A stretch of DNA of 64,000 nt. Origin: Tissierella sp. (GTDB lineage Bacteria > Bacillota > Clostridia > Tissierellales > Tissierellaceae). The position numbers and the translations under genes were made by a program. The notes under the pieces are model-generated. The model worked only from the letters and a program-made list of their open reading frames with translations, searched no databases and was not told the origin of the DNA. How positions within the stretch are numbered: the first letter of the stretch is position 1; every line of letters starts with the position of its first letter. Positions 34,494 to 43,526 of the stretch are shown piece after piece. The stretch spans positions 124,001-188,000 of the forward strand of contig NZ_JAVKTS010000005.1 in assembly GCF_031460495.1 (NCBI RefSeq), given 5' to 3'.

Positions 34494-35405
34494 TTATATA
34501 GACTTAAGTTTTGAATTTGCTTTTTTATTATTCCAGATTTCATCCTTTAAAGGATTTAATTTATATTTGGAAATTCTGTAGAACTGCCAAATTACTAATA
34601 TTACATTTAGAGCTAAAGACAGTATCCCTAAGACCCAGTTAGCCTGAGGATTATAGCTTACTCTTGCATTAAAAGTACTTCCTGTAGCAAAGAAATACGG
34701 AAAAGTCATGACCCATGCCATCCAAAAGAATAATGTATGTGCGCGATTTTGCATCCAATTTCCTTTGGACCATAATAGGGCAGGGATAGTAGGTGCAAGG
34801 TTTAATGCAAGTCCTGAATACAAGGCATTGCCAGGTGCACAGGAATATACATAGGATATATTCCATACCCCATAGGCTATGATATAGAGTATATTTTGGT
34901 CGGGCCAGATCATATCTTTACGCTTACCAGTAGTAGAGTAGATACCAAACCAACCGCAGATCACTAAAATATTTAGGATTCCAGCTATTGCATTTAAATA
35001 GTTCCAGCCTCCAGAAATATAATACATACCATCAACTATTCCATTAAAACCAGCTATACCCACTTGAAATTCCCGAACTACGGCTTCCAAGATATTGATT
35101 GCTAAGATAGCAGGAATAAGAGTTAGGTACCATTTGTGTTTCTTGTGGTAATCTGTAAATCGGACTACCATATAGATAAGACAACCTGCTAATGCAGAAT
35201 AGACCTTAACCCAAGTAAACCAAGAAGTGATTTCATTAGGACCTTTGATGACCCAAACTATGGTAAGGACAACTGGTAAGACCATAAACATTAAAATACT
35301 TACCTTTTTACTAATGCGTGAAAGCTCATTTAAACCAATAAGAATGCTAAGAACAACAAACCACATAATAATGTTATACCAGGGAAGCGTTTCAAAAAAG
35401 AACAT
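34494..35405 (-). CDS. DUF5692-family multispanning membrane protein
   Basis: A 303-residue protein with about nine hydrophobic helices and a high Trp/Tyr content (ISGGWNYLNAIAGILN, YGVWNISYVYSCAPGNALYSGLALNLAPTIPALLW, NWMQNRAHTLFFWMAWVMTFPYFF). The pattern agrees with the uncharacterised DUF5692 family; I recognise no transporter signature. It is a single gene transcribed against its neighbours, with GAAAGGGG as ribosome site. Confidence 0.8.
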   Translation of the reverse strand: MFFFETLPWYNIIMWFVVLSILIGLNELSRISKKVSILMFMVLPVVLTIVWVIKGPNEITSWFTWVKVYSALAGCLIYMVVRFTDYHKKHKWYLTLIPAILAINILEAVVREFQVGIAGFNGIVDGMYYISGGWNYLNAIAGILNILVICGWFGIYSTTGKRKDMIWPDQNILYIIAYGVWNISYVYSCAPGNALYSGLALNLAPTIPALLWSKGNWMQNRAHTLFFWMAWVMTFPYFFATGSTFNARVSYNPQANWVLGILSLALNVILVIWQFYRISKYKLNPLKDEIWNNKKANSKLKSI

Positions 35406-35649
35406 ACCAAAACCCCTTTCAAATAAATGATATAGTTTAATAACTTAAAACATTATGTTAAAAAAATGACATAATCTAAGTATAGTTTATCATCTATACT
35501 ATCTATTTCAATAACTTTTTTACATTCAAGTGATGTTTACATATGTAATAAGCAATATGATTTAAAACAAAGAGTTATAGCATTTATACTGTAAATAATA
35601 CTTGAAATACAAAGACGATAAAGCTTGCAATATCAATATTCTTGTTTTT

Positions 35650-35678
35650 TTGACAGTAAAATTTATTTTAAATACAAT
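35650..35678 (+). promoter_or_regulatory. Sigma-A promoter upstream of hypB
   Basis: TTGACA (35650-35655), 17-base spacer, TACAAT (35673-35678), about 80 bases before hypB. The 350-base gap 35406-35758 also holds an imperfect inverted repeat ATTATGT/ACATAAT at about 35451-35474; otherwise I see nothing in it. Confidence 0.8.
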
Positions 35679-35758
35679 GAAAGTGACAAAATACTAACAA
35701 AGATACATAAGTGAATTAAGATATAATAAATAAATATTTTTGAGAGGATGGATAATAA

Positions 35759-36427
35759 ATGAAGGATTTTAAGGTATTAGAAATTAAGGAAAGCATTTTC
35801 GAGGATAACAATCATCAAGCAGCTCTTCTTAGGGATGAATTGAAAAGAAAGGGGACTTTCTTGCTAAATCTTATGTCATCGCCTGGATCTGGTAAAACTA
35901 CTACAGTATTGAGAACCATTGAGGCATTGAAATCAGATATAAGACTGGGAGTCATGGAAGCGGATATAGATTCTGATGTAGATGCTCAAGCAGTAGCTGA
36001 AACAGGTACAAAAGTTATTCAATTGCATACTGGTGGAATGTGTCATCTAGATGCAGATATGACAAGACAAGGTCTAGAAGGATTAGGTACAGAGAATCTT
36101 GATTTTATAATATTAGAAAATGTAGGAAATCTTGTATGTCCTGCAGAATTCGATACAGGTGCATCTAAAAATGCCATGATACTAAGTATACCAGAGGGGG
36201 ATGACAAGCCTCTTAAATATCCACTAATGTTTTCAATTGTAGATGTTTTACTAATTAATAAAATAGACACTATAGATTTTTTTGATTTTGATCTAGAGGC
36301 AGTAAAGAATCGAGCAAAAAAACTTAATCCAAATATAAAGATTATCCCTATCTCTGCAAAGACTGGAGAAGGAATAGATGAATGGGCAAAGTGGATCTGT
36401 AGTGAAGTTAAAAACTGGCAAGAATAG
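35759..36427 (+). CDS. hypB: HypB-type nickel-insertion GTPase
   Basis: A 222-residue SIMIBI GTPase. P-loop SSPGSGKTT (residues 40-48), the metal-binding Cys95-His96 in GGMCHLDADM, a switch region with ENVGNLVCPAEFDTG, NKID for guanine recognition and ISAKTGEGIDEW at the end. HypB feeds Ni2+ to [NiFe] hydrogenase, or to urease/CODH-type enzymes in some anaerobes. There is no His-rich N-terminal store. It is followed by a large FeS/flavin oxidoreductase and hypA. Confidence 0.95.
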   Translation: MKDFKVLEIKESIFEDNNHQAALLRDELKRKGTFLLNLMSSPGSGKTTTVLRTIEALKSDIRLGVMEADIDSDVDAQAVAETGTKVIQLHTGGMCHLDADMTRQGLEGLGTENLDFIILENVGNLVCPAEFDTGASKNAMILSIPEGDDKPLKYPLMFSIVDVLLINKIDTIDFFDFDLEAVKNRAKKLNPNIKIIPISAKTGEGIDEWAKWICSEVKNWQE

Positions 36428-36460
36428 TATTGAAAAAATAGTTAATAGGGGGACAGATCT

Positions 36461-39148
36461 ATGGGTAAACCAAAAGTATTAGATTTAGCAAATCATATTG
36501 GTAGAAAAAAACCTAATTCAAAATCTGCATATAGTTATGAAGATCCTGAATACAGGATACTTGAGCCAGTAGTCACAGATGAAATGGCAGAAGTAGGGCT
36601 ATGCTTAGAGTTTCGTAAGCCGAAGAGTGCAAGGGAAGTAGCTCCATTATGTGGGAAATCCTTAGAGGATGCGGAAAAACATCTATGGGAATTAGCAGTT
36701 GCTGGTGCCTGCTTTGTAAATGAAATAGATGGCGAAGATAAGTACTGGCTTGATACTTGGGTACCAGGTGTTATGGAAATGATGGTAAACAATAAGGAAA
36801 ATGTAAAGAAATACCCCCAAATAGCAGAATCCTTTGAAGCCTATGGTAGAGTAAGAGGACCAAAAACAGCTGGATTATTTCCAGTAGGTAAAGGCTTGAT
36901 GAGGGTAATTCCTATAGAAACTGCCATAGATGGTGAAACAAGAAGGGCTTCCTATGAGGAAGTATCAAAATATCTAAATGATAATAATATATTTACAGTA
37001 TCTGATTGTTCATGTCGTACAGCTAGAGAGGTAATGGGTGAAGGGTGTGGACATTTAAAAGAGGATATGTGTATTCAAATGGGCCATGCAGCAGAATACT
37101 ATATTCGTACTGGAAGAGGTAGACAAATAACTAGAGAGGAAGCCTTTGAAATCATAGATAGGGCAGAAAAAAATGGTTTAATGCACCAAATACCTAATCT
37201 AGATGGCTTTGGAGAAACCCATGCAATATGTAATTGCTGTGGATGTAGCTGTCTATCCTTAAGGACTGCAAGCATGTTCTTGAATAATGATATGGTTAGA
37301 TCCAACTATATATCTCATGTTGATGAGGAAAAATGTGTTGCCTGTGGAGAATGTGTTCAGGTATGCCCTGTTAATGCATTAAAACTAGGTCAAAAAATAT
37401 GTAGTAAAGAACCAATTAAAGAAAATAAGAGAATAGATTTACCATCTAATACAGAATGGGGTCCAGATAGATGGAATCCAGATTATCGTATAAATAGAGA
37501 GAATGTAGTAGATACAGGAACAAGCCCTTGTAAAACACAATGTCCAGCTCATATTTCTGTACAAGGATATATTAAACTAGCTGCTCAAGGAAGATATACA
37601 GAAGCCCTTGAATTAATAAAAAATGAAAATCCATTTCCAGCAGTATGTGGTCGTATATGTCCAAGGAAATGTGAAGATGTATGTACTAGGGGAGATATAG
37701 ATGACCCTGTAGCCATAGATGATATCAAAAAATTCATAGCAGAACAGGATTTATATGAAAAAAGTCGTTATGTACCGAAAATCAAGCATGATCACCAAAA
37801 GAAAATAGCTGTCATCGGTGCAGGACCATCTGGTTTAACCTGTTCATATTATCTGGCTATTGAAGGATATAATGTAACAGTATTTGAAAAACAACAGGCC
37901 TTAGGTGGTATGCTTACTCTTGGAATTCCATCCTATAGATTAGAAAAGAATGTAGTAAATGCGGAAATAGATATCTTAAAGGAGCTAGGAGTAGAGTTTA
38001 AGACTGGTATTGAAGTAGGTAAAGATATCAGCCTAAGGGAATTAAGACAAGAGGGCTATAAGGCATTTTATCTTGCAATAGGAGCTCAATTAGGAAGAAA
38101 ATTAGGTATTGAAGGCGAAGAGGGAGAAGGAGTAATTACAGGAGTAGACTTCTTGCGTGATATAAACTTAGGTAAAGAAATAAAATTAGATGGCCATGTA
38201 GTAGTTGTAGGCGGAGGAAATGTAGCTATAGATGTGGCTAGAACAGCTGCAAGAGTTGGAGCATCAAAGGTGGAGATGTTCTGTCTAGAAAGTAAAGAGG
38301 AAATGCCAGCTTCAGATGAAGAAATAGATGAGGCTATGTCAGAGGATGTTGTAATTAACAGTTCATGGGGTCCTAAAGAGATAATTAGGGAGAATGGGAG
38401 AGTAGTGGCCATAGAATTTAAAAAATGCAAATCTGTATTCGATGAGAATAAGAGATTTAATCCAGAGTATGATGAAAATAATACAATTACAGTAAAAACA
38501 GACAATATACTATTATCCATAGGTCAAGGTATTGAATGGGGTAATTTATTAAATGATTCAAAGGTTGAGCTTAATCCAAATAGGACTATCAAGGCTGATT
38601 CTTTTACTCTTCAAACTGCAGAACAAGATGTATTCGCAGGCGGGGATGCTATGACAGGTCCGAAATTTGCCATAGATGCCATTGCATTAGGAAAGGAAGC
38701 TGCAATCTCAATTCACCGTTTTGTTCAACCAGGACAAAGCTTGGTTGTTGGGCGTGATAGAAAATTATATCATGCACTAGACAAGGAAAACCTAATATTT
38801 GAAGGCTATGATAATAGTCCAAGACAAAGAATAAGCCATGTGGATGGAACAAAAGCTAAAACCTCCTTCAATGACTTACGCCATACCTTCACAGAAGAAC
38901 AAATGAAAAAAGAAACTGATAGGTGCTTAAGTTGTGGAGCTACAACAACAGATGAATATATGTGTATAGGATGTGGAGCATGTACTACAAAATGTAAATT
39001 TGATGCCATATCCCTTGTAAAAAAATATGATGAAGGAAATGTGTCCTTCCTAGACCTTAAACCAATAATAGTTAAAAGTATGATTAAGCGTAAGGGTAGA
39101 ATGGTTGTCCACAAAGTTAAAAAATCCCTTGGTGCTTATAATAAGTAG
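36461..39148 (+). CDS. Large Fe-S / FAD / NAD(P) oxidoreductase (GltD-like fusion)
   Basis: An 895-residue multi-domain redox protein. Residues about 1-280 form a distinct Cys-rich module (DCSCRTAREVMGEGCGH, ICNCCGCSC), followed by a ferredoxin segment with CVACGECVQVCPVNA (about 290-304), a GltD-type N-domain (CKTQCPAHI, CGRICPRKCEDVC), FAD motif GAGPSGLTCSYYLA, NAD(P) motif VVGGGNVAIDVART, the closing FAD contact DVFAGGDAMTGP, and a last ferredoxin site CIGCGACTTKCKFDAI. It should pass electrons between NAD(P)H and an unidentified partner. It lies between hypB and hypA with short gaps, which links it to nickel-enzyme maturation or use. Confidence 0.9.
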   Translation: MGKPKVLDLANHIGRKKPNSKSAYSYEDPEYRILEPVVTDEMAEVGLCLEFRKPKSAREVAPLCGKSLEDAEKHLWELAVAGACFVNEIDGEDKYWLDTWVPGVMEMMVNNKENVKKYPQIAESFEAYGRVRGPKTAGLFPVGKGLMRVIPIETAIDGETRRASYEEVSKYLNDNNIFTVSDCSCRTAREVMGEGCGHLKEDMCIQMGHAAEYYIRTGRGRQITREEAFEIIDRAEKNGLMHQIPNLDGFGETHAICNCCGCSCLSLRTASMFLNNDMVRSNYISHVDEEKCVACGECVQVCPVNALKLGQKICSKEPIKENKRIDLPSNTEWGPDRWNPDYRINRENVVDTGTSPCKTQCPAHISVQGYIKLAAQGRYTEALELIKNENPFPAVCGRICPRKCEDVCTRGDIDDPVAIDDIKKFIAEQDLYEKSRYVPKIKHDHQKKIAVIGAGPSGLTCSYYLAIEGYNVTVFEKQQALGGMLTLGIPSYRLEKNVVNAEIDILKELGVEFKTGIEVGKDISLRELRQEGYKAFYLAIGAQLGRKLGIEGEEGEGVITGVDFLRDINLGKEIKLDGHVVVVGGGNVAIDVARTAARVGASKVEMFCLESKEEMPASDEEIDEAMSEDVVINSSWGPKEIIRENGRVVAIEFKKCKSVFDENKRFNPEYDENNTITVKTDNILLSIGQGIEWGNLLNDSKVELNPNRTIKADSFTLQTAEQDVFAGGDAMTGPKFAIDAIALGKEAAISIHRFVQPGQSLVVGRDRKLYHALDKENLIFEGYDNSPRQRISHVDGTKAKTSFNDLRHTFTEEQMKKETDRCLSCGATTTDEYMCIGCGACTTKCKFDAISLVKKYDEGNVSFLDLKPIIVKSMIKRKGRMVVHKVKKSLGAYNK

Positions 39149-39168
39149 AAGAGCTGGGAGTGAGTTAA

Positions 39169-39510
39169 TTGCATGAGCTAGGTGTAGTCATTAAAATAGT
39201 GAAAACTGTAGAGAACTTTGCTAAAACCAACGAATTAACAGATGTAGATACTATAAGGATTCAAATAGGGGAATTATCCTCTATGATACCAAGATATATT
39301 GAAGCCTGTTATCCAGCAGCTGTTGATGGAACTATACTAGAGAATACAAAGCTTGAAATAGAGATCTTACCAGCAAATGGAATGTGTAGAGATTGCCACA
39401 AGGTATTTAATATAGTCCAAAGCAAATATCTTTGTCCATATTGTAGTGGAGATGATATAGAAATCTTAAGTGGCAAAGAGTTTATGATTAAAGAAATTGT
39501 TGCTAGTTAG
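39169..39510 (+). CDS. hypA: HypA nickel-insertion metallochaperone
   Basis: A 113-residue HypA. The start is TTG 39169, with GGGAG upstream; it gives the invariant N-terminus Met1-His2-Glu3, which binds Ni2+. Zn is held by Cys73-x-x-Cys76 (CRDC) and Cys89-x-x-Cys92 (CPYC). It works with HypB to load nickel into a target enzyme. No hydrogenase structural gene and no hypCDEF lie in this window. Confidence 0.94.
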   Translation: MHELGVVIKIVKTVENFAKTNELTDVDTIRIQIGELSSMIPRYIEACYPAAVDGTILENTKLEIEILPANGMCRDCHKVFNIVQSKYLCPYCSGDDIEILSGKEFMIKEIVAS

Positions 39511-39594
39511 GATATCATTTTATGATGTTGGATTTAAAGTTCGGAGGGAAGCAGATAATGAAGACTTGTATTTAATCATAATAAAGGTCAAACG

Positions 39595-39619
39595 AAAACT
39601 AGGCGAGAGCCTAGTTTTT
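39595..39619 (+). terminator. Terminator after hypA
   Basis: Perfect 10-bp stem AAAACTAGGC / GCCTAGTTTT with a GAGA tetraloop, followed by TG. Confidence 0.88.
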
Positions 39620-39720
39620 GTATATAATGGTCGTTTTAAAATGGTTATTTAAATTAAGGGAAAAAAGTGATAGAATAAGGAATTAGTTCAAAAGTATAGA
39701 CCTAGAAGGGAGGAATTCTA

Positions 39721-39954
39721 ATGAATAACCAACAAACTAGAGCAATAAAAGCAAACACTAAATATAGACATTTCAAAGGAAATGAATATCTAGTTCTCCA
39801 TATAGCTAAACATTCAGAAACATTGGAAGATATGGTGGTATATCAAGCATTATATGGAGAGTTCGGTATCTGGGTTAGGCCTTTAGATATGTTTCTAGAA
39901 CAAGTAGAGCGAGATGGAATTATGACTAATAGATTTGAAGAGATTATAGTATAA
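39721..39954 (+). CDS. DUF1653 protein
   Basis: A 77-residue soluble protein with the DUF1653 pattern: YRHFKGNEYLVLHIAKHSET, VVYQALYGEFGIWVRPLDMF. These small proteins are widespread and uncharacterised. GGGAGG precedes the ATG; a terminator sequence overlaps its stop codon region. Confidence 0.88.
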   Translation: MNNQQTRAIKANTKYRHFKGNEYLVLHIAKHSETLEDMVVYQALYGEFGIWVRPLDMFLEQVERDGIMTNRFEEIIV

Positions 39955-39983
39955 AGATCAACTAATGTTGGTCTTTTTATTTT
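39953..39983 (+). terminator. Duplicated hairpin/terminator sequence, copy 2
   Basis: Identical over 31 bases to 31936-31966. Here it directly follows the DUF1653 gene and acts as its terminator (stem AAAGATCAAC / GTTGGTCTTT, then TTATTTTT). Confidence 0.88.
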
Positions 39984-40082
39984 TAAAACATTAAATCGAA
40001 TATTTAGTAAAATATAAGTGCATATTCCTAAAATGTAGTATAATAGAAGGTATGGATAAATTTTTAAGTGCGGTGGTGGAAT

Positions 40083-43000
40083 ATGTTAAGAATAACAGAT
40101 AGAATCTTATTAGAGAGAGTAGGTATTGTAGATACTTACAAAAAGGGACTAACATACTATGAGTCTGGAAGAGTAAGGGAAATAAAGACTACTCAAAAGC
40201 ATGATTATTTTGTTGCTAATATTTATGGTAGCCAAGTATATGAAGCTATGGTTAGATTCAACAGGTATGGTGATATCACTGAGACTTCTTGTGATTGTCA
40301 TGCTTATGAAAATTACATGGGAGACTGCAAGCATATTGTTGCATTGTTAATGACCATAAGAGAGTTTGCCCAAACGGGGAGATTGAGAAGTAAAAGATCT
40401 GAGGGAGATATACAAAACATACTACATCACTATAGATATAAGCAAAATAGTGAATTAATAGAAGTAAAATTGGAAATAAACTATGAAAAATCACTAAATG
40501 AACCTTCTCTAGAGTTTAGAATAGGAGAAGATAAATTATATGTGGTTAAGAGTATGGGGAAATTCATTTCAGATTTAGCTGAGAATAATACCATAGAATT
40601 TGGAAAGAATTTTACCTATTCTCCAGATATCTATACATTTAATGAAGTGGATAAAAAGATAATAGATTTTCTAATATTATTATATGAAAACTATGAAGTA
40701 AACCATTATGGATACCATGGTAGTCGATGGAATAGTACATTTAGTGGAAAGAAAGTCAATTTAAGTCCAAAGTCATTAGAGAAGTTTTTTGATTTAGTTG
40801 TAGCTAGAGAATTTAATATAATTGACGGAGATCGTGAGTTTAAGGATGTTACAATCACAGATCAAAAATTAGATTTGAATTTCAAAATACAGGAAGATAA
40901 AGACGACCTTATAATGAACATAGACGAAGATGTTCCCCTAGGGCCTTTGACTCTAGATGGAAGATATTTCTTCTATAAAGATAGGGTATATAGATTAAGT
41001 CAAGATCAGATGAACAGCATAATGCCAATTTATAATGAAATATTTAGTAAGGATTTAAAGGCAATAAGGATACGAAAAGAATTAAAAGAAGCCTTTGTAT
41101 CAGAAGTATTGATGAATATTAAGAAACATTCAAGATTAAATTTAGATAAAAAGCTTGAAGAATCCATATATAGCCCTACTATGCATGGAAGCATATATTT
41201 TGATAGGAAGGATGAAATCATATTAGGTAAAGTCTTATTTAATTATGGAGACATCGATATCAATCCCTTCTCTTCTAAGGATCAAAAGATAAAAGATTCA
41301 GAGAGAATACTACTTAGGGACCTTGAAACAGAGAGAAAAATTCTTAGTCTTCTAGAATTAGGAGATTTTAAAGTAGAAGATGGTGGATTTTACTTAGAAG
41401 AAGAGGAAGAAATATTTGATTTTATAAATGATATCATACCTGAATTACAAAAATATTGTGAGGTATATTACTCAGATAGCTTTAAGAGAATAGGGCTCAT
41501 AACCTCTGAAAGTTTTGGGGGAGGTTTTAGCTTAAGCAGTAATTTAGATATGCTTGAGTTTAATTTTGATATAGAGGGTATAGATATTTCTGAATTGGGG
41601 GATGTATTTAAAGCTCTAAGGGAGAAAAAGAAATATTATAAGCTTAAAAATGGTTCATTCCTGTCACTTGACAATAAGGAATTTGGTGATGTAGTAGATA
41701 TGTTAGATTATCTAGATATTGACTCTATAGATCTTGAGAATGGGAATATTCAAATTCCAATGTTTAGAACAATGTATCTTGATAAGTTCATCAAGGATAG
41801 GGGAATTGATTTTATCAAGAGGAATGTTGATTTTAAAAAGCTAGTAAGGGATATAAACGAACCAGATGATATAGAATATGAGATACCTACAGAACTAACA
41901 GCAAATTTGAGGGATTATCAAAAGTTTGGATTCAAATGGTTGAAGACATTATCAAATTATGGATTTGGTGGAATCTTAGCTGATGAAATGGGATTAGGAA
42001 AGACAATTCAAATGATAGCTTTTTTATTATCAGAGAAGAAGGAAAAGGGTCAAGAACCAAGTATAGTAGTAGTGCCCACATCTCTTGTATATAATTGGGA
42101 AGATGAGGTAAAGAAATTTGCCCCCTCCCTTAAAACTTTAGTTGTAGTAGGGAGTAAAGAGGAAAGAAATATTCTCATACAGGATGTAAAAGACTATGAT
42201 TTGATCATTACTTCTTATCCATTGGTTAGGAAGGATGTTGAAGAATATAGATCCTTTGTTTTTAGACATTGTATATTAGATGAGGCTCAGCATATTAAAA
42301 ATCATGGTTCTCTTAATGCAAAGTCTGTGAAGAATATAAATGCTAAGAAGTATTTTGCATTAACAGGTACACCTATGGAAAATTCATTGTCGGAGCTTTG
42401 GTCGATATTTGATTTCCTAATGCCTGGATATTTACTATCCCATGGAAAATTCAGTGAGAAATTTGAAAAACCTATTGCTAAGGATCATGATAATTCAAAA
42501 TTGAAAGATTTGAATAACCACATTAAACCATTTATATTAAGAAGACTTAAGAAAGAAGTGTTAAAAGAACTACCAGATAAAATTGAACAGAAGATAGTTG
42601 TTGAGATGACAACAGAACAAAAGAAGCTATATCTAGCATATTTGCAGGCTATAAAAGGTGAATTAGATGATGAAATAAGTACTAAAGGATATAATAAATC
42701 CCAAATGATGATCCTTGCAGGGCTAACTAGGCTAAGACAATTATGTTGTCATCCTGGTGTATTTGTAGAGGATTACAAGGGTGGAAGTGGAAAATTAGAT
42801 TCCCTAGAAGAAATAGTTTCTGAAGCCATAGAAGGAGGCCATAGGATACTTGTTTTTTCCCAATTTACAACAATGCTAGGAAGAATAAGAGAGCTTTTAG
42901 AATCTAAGAAAGTTCACTGCTTATATCTAGATGGAAGTACTCCCATAGTGGAACGAGGGGAGTTAGTTAGGAATTTCAACAGGGGTGTTGGAGATGTATT

Positions 43001-43298
43001 TTTGATTTCCTTAAAGGCAGGGGGGACAGGATTAAATCTTACCTCCGCAGATATGGTAATTCACTTTGATCCATGGTGGAATCCAGCAGTGGAAGAACAA
43101 GCTACAGATAGAGCCCATAGAATTGGACAGGAAAATACAGTTCAAGTAATAAAATTGATAACTAAGGGAACAATAGAGGAAAAGATATTCCAATTACAGG
43201 AAAAGAAGAAGGAAATGATAGATAAAGTAATTACAGAGGGAGAAACTTTGATATCAAAATTATCTGAAGGGGAAATAATGTCATTATTTGATATGTAG
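40083..43298 (+). CDS. SWIM zinc-finger SNF2/RapA-type DNA helicase
   Basis: A 1071-residue Swi2/Snf2 ATPase. An N-terminal SWIM zinc finger (CDCHAYENYMGDCKHIVALL, about residues 69-88) is followed by the bacterial SNF2-associated domain (about 100-600), then the helicase core: ADEMGLGKTIQ (Walker A, near 633), DEAQHIKN (Walker B, near 733), TGTPMENSLSELWS, and the C-terminal helicase lobe with LILKAGGTGLNL-like SLKAGGTGLNLTSADMV and DRAHRIGQ. Such proteins translocate on double-stranded DNA; the bacterial role (transcription recycling, repair, defence) is unresolved. ATG 40083 follows GGTGGTGG; GTG 40068 is in frame. Confidence 0.94.
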   Translation: MLRITDRILLERVGIVDTYKKGLTYYESGRVREIKTTQKHDYFVANIYGSQVYEAMVRFNRYGDITETSCDCHAYENYMGDCKHIVALLMTIREFAQTGRLRSKRSEGDIQNILHHYRYKQNSELIEVKLEINYEKSLNEPSLEFRIGEDKLYVVKSMGKFISDLAENNTIEFGKNFTYSPDIYTFNEVDKKIIDFLILLYENYEVNHYGYHGSRWNSTFSGKKVNLSPKSLEKFFDLVVAREFNIIDGDREFKDVTITDQKLDLNFKIQEDKDDLIMNIDEDVPLGPLTLDGRYFFYKDRVYRLSQDQMNSIMPIYNEIFSKDLKAIRIRKELKEAFVSEVLMNIKKHSRLNLDKKLEESIYSPTMHGSIYFDRKDEIILGKVLFNYGDIDINPFSSKDQKIKDSERILLRDLETERKILSLLELGDFKVEDGGFYLEEEEEIFDFINDIIPELQKYCEVYYSDSFKRIGLITSESFGGGFSLSSNLDMLEFNFDIEGIDISELGDVFKALREKKKYYKLKNGSFLSLDNKEFGDVVDMLDYLDIDSIDLENGNIQIPMFRTMYLDKFIKDRGIDFIKRNVDFKKLVRDINEPDDIEYEIPTELTANLRDYQKFGFKWLKTLSNYGFGGILADEMGLGKTIQMIAFLLSEKKEKGQEPSIVVVPTSLVYNWEDEVKKFAPSLKTLVVVGSKEERNILIQDVKDYDLIITSYPLVRKDVEEYRSFVFRHCILDEAQHIKNHGSLNAKSVKNINAKKYFALTGTPMENSLSELWSIFDFLMPGYLLSHGKFSEKFEKPIAKDHDNSKLKDLNNHIKPFILRRLKKEVLKELPDKIEQKIVVEMTTEQKKLYLAYLQAIKGELDDEISTKGYNKSQMMILAGLTRLRQLCCHPGVFVEDYKGGSGKLDSLEEIVSEAIEGGHRILVFSQFTTMLGRIRELLESKKVHCLYLDGSTPIVERGELVRNFNRGVGDVFLISLKAGGTGLNLTSADMVIHFDPWWNPAVEEQATDRAHRIGQENTVQVIKLITKGTIEEKIFQLQEKKKEMIDKVITEGETLISKLSEGEIMSLFDM

Positions 43299-43332
43299 GT
43301 AGATACATTGTTTAAGCAATGAATTTGAAGAA

Positions 43333-43375
43333 AGCTTCCTTAGTATTTTTATACTTAATGGAAGTTTTTCTAATT
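43333..43375 (+). terminator. Terminator after the SNF2 gene
   Basis: Imperfect stem built on CTTCC...GGAAG with an inner AGTAT/ATACT hairpin (loop TTTT), followed by TTTTTCT. Confidence 0.7.
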
Positions 43376-43526
43376 AAGTGTAAATAATGAAAATTCAGGT
43401 CATTAACATTGTTTATAAAAACTAGTATAGTATAAATATAATCAATTTGATTATAATGGACAAAGGTATTAAAATATAATAGGTTAACATAACAACAGTA
43501 AATGATAAAAATATAGGAGGAAAAAA

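Noticed and set aside
34458-34495. Terminator for the DUF5692 gene
   Set aside because: AAGAAGAG/CTCTTCTT can pair, but no T run follows on the minus strand, and the arm overlaps the gene end.
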